Positions 58,862 through 64,000 of a DNA stretch of 64,000 nucleotides are shown piece by piece; the first letter of the stretch is position 1, and every line of letters begins with the position of its first letter. The position numbers and the translations under genes were made by a program. This DNA comes from CBDDEH01 sp965226865 (GTDB lineage: Bacteria; Chloroflexota; Dehalococcoidia; Lucifugimonadales; JAGWBF01). The DNA is taken from the NCBI GenBank assembly GCA_965226865.1, contig CBDDEH010000004.1:930001-994000 (forward strand). The letters are read 5' to 3'. The notes beneath the pieces were generated by a model. The model was not told where the DNA came from. It worked only from the letters and a program-made list of their open reading frames with translations, and searched no databases.

Positions 58862-59914
58862 CTATGTCTTGGCGGCGCTGCGCAAGTCTGCCAGGCCGGT
58901 TTTGAGTCCCTCCACCAAGTTCAGCTCCACGCAACGTCTCGCCGTATCGATGGCGCCGGCGACCCCGCGGGCCTCGGATGCCCCATGGCCGATTAGGACC
59001 ACACCATTTACGCCAAAGAGGGGGCCACCCATCTTCTTTGGTAAGTTGTTAACTTCCCAAAGGTTGGCCGCGAAGGCCGCGAGGTCTTCATCCGGGAGCT
59101 TCCCGTTCAAAGACTGTTTGACATATTTGGCTGTCACCGCCCCCAGCCCCTCCGTGAACTTCATCAGAATATTGCCGACAAAGCCGTCGCATACTATGAC
59201 GTCCGCCTTATTGGTGAAGAAGTCCATCCCTTCGACGTTACCGACGAAATTCAGAGAGCTTTTTTGGAACAACTCGTAACCCTCGGTTACTTGGCGGTTC
59301 CCTTTGGCCTTTTCCGAGCCCACGCTGAGAAGGCCGACTCGGGGGTTCTCTATCCCAAGAAAGAGGCGGGAGAAAACGCACCCCATCGCGGCGAAGTCGA
59401 GAAGTAATGACGGTCTGCAGTCCACATTGCTGCCCATGTCTACAGCCATCGCCTTAGGGGCTAATCCAAGGAATGGCCCACCCAAACAAGGGCGTTCCAG
59501 TCCGTCCAGTGTGCCCAGCATTAGGGCGGAGCTGGCCATCGCAGCTCCCGTCGAGCCCATGGTAACCAGGGCATCAGCTTTGCCCTGCTTGATCAGTGCG
59601 GTCGCGACGACGACGGACGACTTCGGCTTTTGTCTAAGAGCGTGAACAGGGTGCTCATCATCACCGATCTTCCCTTCCGAGGGGACGACTCTAATTAGCC
59701 CTTCGGCATCCGGATGCTTGCTTAGGGCTTCATTAACGGGCTCCGGATCGCCAACCAATATGATCTCGACGTTCTTTTGAGACTGAGCCGCTTCTACGAC
59801 CCCATCGACTACTTCAGACGGACCATGGTCACCACCCATCGCATCCACAGCGACACGAACCTTAGACTCGGAAGAGTTATCAAACGCTGGGTCCATTATC
59901 TTTCTATCTTGCAT
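58862..59914 (-). CDS. plsX: Phosphate acyltransferase PlsX
   Basis: Converts acyl-ACP to acyl-phosphate for glycerophospholipid synthesis. 350 residues with VRVAVDAMGGDHGPSEVVDGVVEA (19-42) and MGSTGAAMASSALMLGTLDGLERP. ATG 59914 overlaps the stop of the upstream dehydratase gene by 1 bp (TGATG), and fabG begins directly after its stop. Confidence 0.97.
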   Translation of the reverse strand: MQDRKIMDPAFDNSSESKVRVAVDAMGGDHGPSEVVDGVVEAAQSQKNVEIILVGDPEPVNEALSKHPDAEGLIRVVPSEGKIGDDEHPVHALRQKPKSSVVVATALIKQGKADALVTMGSTGAAMASSALMLGTLDGLERPCLGGPFLGLAPKAMAVDMGSNVDCRPSLLLDFAAMGCVFSRLFLGIENPRVGLLSVGSEKAKGNRQVTEGYELFQKSSLNFVGNVEGMDFFTNKADVIVCDGFVGNILMKFTEGLGAVTAKYVKQSLNGKLPDEDLAAFAANLWEVNNLPKKMGGPLFGVNGVVLIGHGASEARGVAGAIDTARRCVELNLVEGLKTGLADLRSAAKT

Positions 59915-60312
59915 CAGTCGGAGAGTTTGACGGAGGCTACTCCGCTAATCAACTCCTCCCCTTTACTGTTTTTTATTCCTATGGAACATTCAAGGGTCTG
60001 GGAAGCGCTTTTGGTTACCTTACCCCAGGTGGTTACACCGTCTCCGGGACGAGCGGCGCCCCTAAGCTTTACCTTGAGGTTACCCGTCTCCAGCCATGCC
60101 CTCCCGAAAGCCTTGGTCAGCATCTCGGAGATGAAGGCCAAGGTAAGCATACCATGGGAGATGACCCCGCTGAACTGGGTTTTGGATGCGAATTCCGGGT
60201 CAAGGTGTAATGGGTTGAAGTCCCCTGAAGCGTCGGCATATCTGGCAATCTGTTCCTGAGTTAGAAACTTTTCCACTACAGGAAGGGAATCCCCCTCTCG
60301 CCATTCAGCCAT
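59914..60312 (-). CDS. hadB: (R)-3-hydroxyacyl dehydratase, MaoC/HadB type
   Basis: Hot-dog-fold dehydratase of 132 residues from ATG 60312 (MAEWREGDSLPVVEKF). The catalytic Asp/His pair is in YADASGDFNPLHLDPEFA, the MaoC/HadB signature. Overlaps hadA by 8 bp; the pair resembles the HadA/HadB heterodimer of mycobacterial fatty-acid synthase II, where HadB is the catalytic subunit. Lies upstream of plsX-fabG, which fits elongation of fatty acids without a FabZ in this region. Confidence 0.9.
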   Translation of the reverse strand: MAEWREGDSLPVVEKFLTQEQIARYADASGDFNPLHLDPEFASKTQFSGVISHGMLTLAFISEMLTKAFGRAWLETGNLKVKLRGAARPGDGVTTWGKVTKSASQTLECSIGIKNSKGEELISGVASVKLSD

Positions 60313-60721
60313 CGGGCGCTTCAGCCGCTGGGACCAACACCGTGGTTTTACCGCTGGCCGCGGTTTCGTCATTCGAGTCTCGAAGAGTGAAATCAACCGA
60401 GATAAACTTCCAGTCTCCCCTGACGACTGGCCTGCCAAGACGGCCCTTACATGAGACTCTCTCGCCCTGGCGGACTAGGCGGCCGCATTGTACTTCCTGG
60501 GAAGCGTGGATGGTGCCTGGTGGCAGGGAGAGCTTTTCCAAAAGGGCGCCAAGGGCAAGGGCGGCTAATGCCAGAGGAGGGACGGCCTTGAGATCTTCGT
60601 AGACGGGCAGAGAGTCTGCTACTGCGGCCAGATATTTGGTAACGAACTCCCGACCTACAATCCATTCTCCGACAACGAACTCTTCACCTGGCACTGGTAA
60701 CAAAGGTGTTCCTTGGCTCAA
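60305..60721 (-). CDS. hadA: MaoC-like dehydratase partner, HadA type
   Basis: 138-residue hot-dog protein of the HadA/HadC kind (N-terminal half of a double-hot-dog dehydratase). Segments YLAAVADSLPVYEDLKAVPPLALAALAL and GTIHASQEVQCGRLVRQGERV fit the family; the catalytic Asp/His of HadB is absent, as in HadA. TTG 60721 has no Shine-Dalgarno, while TTG 60703 has AGGA about 6 nt upstream and may be the real start. First gene of the hadA-hadB-plsX-fabG-esterase run. Confidence 0.82.
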   Translation of the reverse strand: MSQGTPLLPVPGEEFVVGEWIVGREFVTKYLAAVADSLPVYEDLKAVPPLALAALALGALLEKLSLPPGTIHASQEVQCGRLVRQGERVSCKGRLGRPVVRGDWKFISVDFTLRDSNDETAASGKTTVLVPAAEAPDG

Positions 60722-60787
60722 AACCGAGCCGCAAAAATAGTCGCGTAACGACGCTTATTGGATGGCTGTCGTGTCGTAGCGCCGTCG

Positions 60788-60793
60788 ATTATA
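60788..60793 (-). promoter_or_regulatory. -10 box for the hadA operon
   Basis: Minus-strand TATAAT (60793-60788), about 65 bp before the hadA start. A TTGGCC lies about 20 bp further upstream, which is rather far for a -35. The 105-bp gap holds nothing else that I see. Confidence 0.4.
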
Positions 60794-60826
60794 GCATAGG
60801 GTTGGGAGGTCAGGGCCAACGATAAG

Positions 60827-61912
60827 CTATAGCTCGACTTCTCCGGACCCGTGGGGTAGCGAATGGGCTCTGACGGTTGCCGAGGCGTCGCTCTCGGATA
60901 TGCTTAGATGGGTGCCTACCTCGGATGCGCCGACTCGGATATACCCCAGACCTATCAGTTCGCCGGTGGTCGGCACTTTTGCTATGGACGACACGGCGCC
61001 GACTTCTTTGCCGTTCTGTGTTAGCTTGTCTCCAGTCTCCACTATAGCATCAGGAGAAAAGCTCAGAGAGACCAATCGTTTCTGGACCTTCTTGTAGGTA
61101 TCCAGTCGCGCTATGACTTCCTGGCCGATATAGCATCCCTTGGTGAAGCTAATAGACCCCCAGAGGCCGCTTTCCAGGGGGTTGTAAGCTTCTCCCAACT
61201 CCCGGTCGTAACCCGGAGAGGCCTGCTCTAACCGGAGAATCTCGTAGGTTTCAAAACCTATTGGTTCAGCTCCGGCAGCGGCGACGGCTTGCCAGGCCTT
61301 CTCGGCGTCATCGGCTTTAACCAACAGTTCGAACATCGGCAGGTCAACAAGGTCTCTACGGATAACATGCGCATCCACGCCGTTCAAGACCACAGGGGCG
61401 GATTGAAAGGGCTCAAATTTGGATAGTTTGGTGTCTGTCACGCCGCCCAGCAACTCGGCAGCCTTGGGCCCGATAACCGTCAGCATCGCCGTAGTGGCTG
61501 TGATGTCTTCTAAGGCGGCGTCTTCGATGATCGTGTACTTGTCGATCCACTGGGCCACCTTGTCTGGGGTTTGAGGGCCGGTCAGCAGAAGAACGTAATC
61601 TCCCAGATTGAGGACCGTCAGCAAGTCGATGATGCGCCCTTTGTCGGTTGTGAGCACGGTTGTAGAACCCTGGCCGGGCTCGAGGGATAACACTTCGTTA
61701 GTTGACAAGCGGTTTAAGAGGTCGAGGAAGTCCTGACCGGTGGCCTTTATTCTGCCTAGATGAGAAGAATCGTATACCGCGGCCCCATTCATCGCGACCA
61801 GATATTCCTTCGCCCCGGTTGTATATTTGGAAGGCACCTCCCAGCCATGCCAGTCCTTGAATTCGGCACCGGCGGCATTGGAAGCTTCATATAGCGGAGT
61901 TCGCTGCCCCAT
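60827..61912 (-). CDS. ygfZ: YgfZ/GcvT-family folate-binding protein
   Basis: 361-residue tetrahydrofolate-binding protein. The YgfZ motif KGCYIGQEVIARLDTY contains the conserved Cys in KGCYxGQE, and the GcvT-like core (VYDSSHLGRIKATGQDFLDLLNRLSTN) precedes it. Glycine cleavage T-proteins lack the KGCYxGQE loop, so a YgfZ (IBA57) role in Fe-S cluster maintenance is favoured. The neighbouring A-type Fe-S carrier upstream on the same strand supports this. Confidence 0.9.
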   Translation of the reverse strand: MGQRTPLYEASNAAGAEFKDWHGWEVPSKYTTGAKEYLVAMNGAAVYDSSHLGRIKATGQDFLDLLNRLSTNEVLSLEPGQGSTTVLTTDKGRIIDLLTVLNLGDYVLLLTGPQTPDKVAQWIDKYTIIEDAALEDITATTAMLTVIGPKAAELLGGVTDTKLSKFEPFQSAPVVLNGVDAHVIRRDLVDLPMFELLVKADDAEKAWQAVAAAGAEPIGFETYEILRLEQASPGYDRELGEAYNPLESGLWGSISFTKGCYIGQEVIARLDTYKKVQKRLVSLSFSPDAIVETGDKLTQNGKEVGAVSSIAKVPTTGELIGLGYIRVGASEVGTHLSISESDASATVRAHSLPHGSGEVEL

Positions 61913-61930
61913 TTACCCTCCAGCAGGTCC

Positions 61931-61980
61931 TAAATCTTGCAGCGCCGCCTTATAATTATAAGGCGGCGCTGCAAGATTTA
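61931..61980. repeat. 50-bp perfect palindrome between the Fe-S carrier and ygfZ
   Basis: The two 25-base halves (TAAATCTTGCAGCGCCGCCT plus TATAA, and the reverse complement) are exact complements with no spacer. It is GC-rich in the middle of each arm and AT-rich at both ends and in the centre. It occupies almost the whole 83-bp gap, follows the stop of the upstream gene by 15 bp, and could work as a terminator on either strand, or as a cruciform-forming site. No other copy occurs in the window. Confidence 0.85.
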
Positions 61981-61995
61981 CGTTAGTGTCCCAGA

Positions 61996-62361
61996 TTAGA
62001 CAGAGAAGGAGTTACCGCATCCGCATGACTTCTTGGCGTTGGGGTTTTGGAACACGAACCCCTTTCCGTTCAATCCATCGGAAAAGTCGAGTTCCGTTCC
62101 CGCCAGAAATATGTAGCTTTTCTTGTCGACAAGGATCTTGATGCCCTGGTTATTATCGACAATCTTGTCTTCCGGAGTTGCCTCAGAGCCGTTGACGACG
62201 CTAAGGGTATAAAGGAGTCCGGAGCATCCACCGCCCTTCACACCGACCCGGACACCGACATCCCCCTCGATGCCCTCTTTCTGAGCGAAATATTTGACTT
62301 TGCCAGCGGCTTTGTCGGTAACGTTTATGGTAATGGTGCCGTCTTCAGCTAACGTGGTCAT
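61996..62361 (-). CDS. A-type iron-sulfur carrier (IscA/ErpA/HesB family)
   Basis: 121 residues with the three conserved cysteines of A-type carriers: Cys in GVKGGGCSGLLY and the CGCG pair near the end (KKSCGCGNSF). It delivers [4Fe-4S] or [2Fe-2S] clusters to apoproteins. AGGAGG is 5 nt before the ATG at 62361, and a good promoter precedes it. ErpA and IscA cannot be separated from sequence alone. Confidence 0.93.
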   Translation of the reverse strand: MTTLAEDGTITINVTDKAAGKVKYFAQKEGIEGDVGVRVGVKGGGCSGLLYTLSVVNGSEATPEDKIVDNNQGIKILVDKKSYIFLAGTELDFSDGLNGKGFVFQNPNAKKSCGCGNSFSV

Positions 62362-62387
62362 ACAGCCTCCTAATACTCAACAATAAA

Positions 62388-62417
62388 ATTATATTAGTTG
62401 GTGACCTTTTGAGTCAA
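62388..62417 (-). promoter_or_regulatory. Promoter of the A-type carrier gene
   Basis: Minus-strand TTGACT (62417-62412), 18-bp spacer, TATAAT (62393-62388), about 27 bp before ATG 62361. The element overlaps the 5' end of the helicase remnant on the other strand. Confidence 0.6.
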
Positions 62418-62750
62418 GCGACTGTAGTTAGGATTTCTCTTTTCCGAAGAGCGGGGAGTCGTAAGCGAGAATCCACTACGGCCCCGTGGAGGGAGCTGGT
62501 GAAGGTCTTCTGCCGCCTGGAAGCGCGGGGCGAAATACATGGAGGGCGCTTCGTCTCGGGGTTCGTGGGGGAACAGTTTGCCCTGCCGGAGGCCGTCGAG
62601 ATGCTGAGACGAGTCAAGAATATAGCCCCTGCGCGGCGTTTGACCATAGTCTCGGCCTGCGACCCTCTAAATCTGGTGGCATCCTGACCCTAGGAGACGG
62701 GCTTCTGGTCAGCGCTCCGAGTAGGCGTCCTGGGTCAGGGGGCCAATAGC
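62409..62750 (+). pseudogene. Remnant of the C-terminal end of an Lhr-type DEAD/DEAH helicase
   Basis: The frame 62409-62687 reads PWRELVKVFCRLEARGEIHGGRFVSGFVGEQFALPEAVEML... SACDPLNLV, which strongly resembles the extreme C-terminus of large Lhr helicases (LEARGEIRGGRFVxGxxGEQFALPEAV ... DPLNLxGIL). After DPLNLV the coding-like text continues in another frame as GILTLGDGLLVSAPSRR to a stop at 62750, a frameshift near 62682. The other 800-1400 residues of the helicase are missing; upstream is the Fe-S carrier gene. A truncated relic, not expected to be functional. Confidence 0.7.
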
Positions 62751-62852
62751 CAGGTAGGCCATTTTCCCTACGACCTTTGGGGCCGGAAGCCCATGTCCCT
62801 GGAGAACAGCGGGAGTAACCTCATGACATATTTAGTCAGGAGGTTACCACGG

Positions 62853-63607
62853 ATGAAGTGCTCATTGGGACTCTCAATAGCTGCGGTCGCGGCTCTGGCC
62901 GTCGGTGCTCTTTCTGCCTGCGGTGACGACCCCGCGGGCAAAGTGAGAATAACGGAACCATCAGACGGAGCAAGTGTCGTTAGTCCATTCAAGGTCGTAA
63001 TGGCTGCCGAAAAGTTGGCTGTAGAGCCCGCTTCCGCAGGCGTCAACGATGGGCGGGGCATCACCACATCGTTATCGACAAAGACCTGCCTCCCAAGGGC
63101 CAACCCGTTCCAGCAGACGCTCAGCACCTGCACTTCGGCAAGGGTCAAACGGATGCTACGCTAGACTTACCACCTGGAGAACATACTATCCGTCTGCTCT
63201 TTGCCAAGGGCGACCATATTCCGTACGACCCTGAGATCACTTCCGATATTAAAGTAAAGGTTACCGAGCAGAGGAAGGTCTCTTTTATCGAACCAAAGGA
63301 CGGCGCTACGGTCACGGGGCCGTTCGCCGTAAAAATGGCAGCGCAAGGGCTGGTGGTGGAGCCAGCTTCTTCAGGAGTTAACTCGGGACAGGGACACCAT
63401 CACATCATCGTTGACGCCGACCTCCCAGCCAACGGCCAGCCTATCCCATCGGACGCTCAACATCTGCATTTCGGTGGGGGCCAAACGGGGACCACACTGG
63501 ACCTGACACCCGGTGAACATACCCTTAGCTTGGTCTTCGCTGACGCTGCCCACGTACCTTATTCCCCATACGTCACTGCAAGCGTAAAAGTTCGGGTCGC
63601 CGAATGA
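62853..63607 (+). pseudogene. Lipoprotein with two tandem DUF4399-like domains, one-base frameshift
   Basis: ATG 62853 (MKCSLGLSIAAVAALAVGALSACGDDPAGK) has AGGAGG 9 nt upstream; the lipobox LSAC marks an exported lipoprotein. Frame 1 is coding to about EPASAGVNDGRG, after which the frame must change: with one extra G in the GGGG run at 63055-63058, the text continues as HHHIVIDKDLPPKGQPVPADAQHLHFGKGQTDATLDL and on through a second copy of the domain (GVNSGQGHHHIIVDADLPANGQPIPSDAQHLHFGGGQTGTTLDL) to TGA at 63605-63607. The HHHI and AQHLHFG motifs are doubled. The intact product would be about 250 residues. May be decay, phase variation or an assembly error. Confidence 0.7.
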
Positions 63608-63623
63608 GGTCAAACAGGTTCTG

Positions 63624-63690
63624 AGTGGCCCTTTGCCGCGCTCCCCTTCGTCCTTCCACTGGAAGGATTGGGGTGAGCGGACCGGCCACT
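63624..63690. terminator. Nested hairpin downstream of the lipoprotein gene
   Basis: AGTGGCC (63624-63630) pairs with GGCCACT (63684-63690), and inside it CCGC/GCGG, CTCCCC/GGGTGAG and TCCTTCCA/TGGAAGGA (63651-63658 with 63660-63667) continue the fold. No T tract. It probably marks the 3' end of the lipoprotein transcript. The rest of the gap to the tRNA promoter shows nothing recognisable. Confidence 0.45.
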
Positions 63691-63735
63691 TGGCGGGGGT
63701 AGAAGCGGTCGAGCCAAAGCCGAATAGGGACTGCC

Positions 63736-63764
63736 TTGTTCCACACGATATAGCTTGCTATAAT
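63736..63764 (+). promoter_or_regulatory. Promoter of tRNA-Ile
   Basis: TTGTTC (63736-63741), a 17-bp spacer, and a consensus TATAAT (63759-63764), with the predicted start about 8 bp before the tRNA 5' end at 63779. Confidence 0.7.
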
Positions 63765-63778
63765 TCATGAAATGCAGT

Positions 63779-63855
63779 GGGCCCGTAGCTCAGATGGTTA
63801 GAGCGCGGTCCTGATAAGACCGAGGTCGATAGTTCGAGTCTATCCGGGCCCACCA
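63779..63855 (+). tRNA. tRNA-Ile (anticodon GAT), CCA encoded
   Basis: A complete 77-nt cloverleaf including CCA. Acceptor GGGCCCG (63779-63785) pairs with CGGGCCC (63845-63851), followed by discriminator A and CCA (63853-63855). The anticodon stem CGGTC/GACCG encloses CTGATAA with anticodon GAT at 63813-63815. The T arm contains GTTCGAGTC. No rRNA is next to it in the window, unlike many tRNA-Ile genes. Confidence 0.97.
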
Positions 63856-64000
63856 GACTGTACTGTACTGCGAACTCGTCCGTTCAGGGCCACCTCAGCG
63901 GCGTCCGCTCCACCTATGGGAGAGTCCTCCGGCGTGGGTATGGAGTGGACGATGGCGGCCCTGCCGGGCTTGACCACGACCTCCTTGACGAAGGAGCCGA
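63840..64000 (-). CDS. C-terminal end of a probable site-specific recombinase (5' part beyond window)
   Basis: A minus-strand frame open from the right edge to TAG at 63842-63840, inside the 3' part of tRNA-Ile. The last residues read VKEVVVKPGRAAIVHSIP, TPEDSPIGGADAAEVALNGR and VRSTVQSGGPG, resembling the tail of large serine recombinases encoded at integrated elements (pattern memory, no search done). Recombinase genes that end at a tRNA 3' end are typical of integration there. It is a fragment, and an unrelated identity is possible. Confidence 0.45.
   Translation of the reverse strand, partial: GSFVKEVVVKPGRAAIVHSIPTPEDSPIGGADAAEVALNGRVRSTVQSGGPG

Noticed and set aside
1..64000. CRISPR arrays, rRNA genes and insertion-sequence transposases
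   Set aside because: None found: no regularly spaced short repeats, no rRNA-like segments and no transposase motifs in the translated frames. This was inspection by eye, not a search.

Overview
The window looks like a chromosomal segment of a free-living bacterium, most probably a Chloroflexota member related to Dehalococcoidia/SAR202 (inference from gene content and order; no rRNA is present to confirm). Supporting points are a str/S10/spc/alpha ribosomal superoperon without tuf, a paired UbiD/UbiX/UbiA/UbiE set that fits the futalosine menaquinone route, an EF-G-like second GTPase, hydantoinase-type HyuA/HyuB genes, and secreted proteins with a dockerin-like end. Many genes use TTG or GTG starts, and most neighbours are tightly packed or overlap by 1-29 bp.

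Layout. 1-8.3 kb (minus strand): ybeY-dnaX-ybaB-recR-recO (DNA replication/recombination), a biotin carboxylase/biotin carrier pair, and the 5' three quarters of uvrA. 8.3-18.9 kb: a long inverted repeat, a membrane-anchored HExxH peptidase, an EF-G-like protein, a MoxR/ChlI-type ATPase broken by an 8-bp tandem duplication, htpX, a sugar-nucleotide epimerase, thioredoxin reductase and a 14-TM exporter. 18.9-39.5 kb (plus strand): a strong promoter followed by one nearly unbroken translation-gene cluster, rpsL to rpsI, including secY, adk, map, infA, rpoA and truA. 39.6-40.8 kb: two related, frameshifted secreted-protein genes.

40.8-48.4 kb (minus strand): a methionine/SAM operon, mtnA-mtnP-rhodanese-pfkB kinase-ahcY-metK-phosphohexomutase, preceded by a consensus promoter, a well-conserved SAM-I (S-box) riboswitch and an intrinsic terminator. 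The gene order implies that SAM synthesis, SAH breakdown, adenosine phosphorylation and MTA salvage are switched together by SAM. 48.5-52.2 kb: divergent hyuA-hyuB. 52.3-53.2 kb: a secreted-protein pseudogene. 53.3-57.4 kb (minus): menaquinone late steps (ubiD, a nuclease-like gene, ubiA, ubiX, ubiE). 57.4-60.8 kb (minus): hadA-hadB-plsX-fabG-esterase, a fatty-acid/phospholipid group. 60.8-62.4 kb (minus): a YgfZ-like protein and an A-type Fe-S carrier separated by a 50-bp perfect palindrome. 62.4-64 kb: a remnant of an Lhr-type helicase, a frameshifted lipoprotein with two DUF4399-like domains, tRNA-Ile(GAT) with its own promoter, and the C-terminal end of a probable recombinase running off the right edge and ending inside the tRNA gene.

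A recurring pattern: all clear indels fall in accessory genes (MoxR-like, secreted proteins, helicase remnant), whereas about 45 kb of housekeeping genes is intact. That argues for real gene decay or slippage, although uncorrected assembly errors cannot be excluded from sequence alone.
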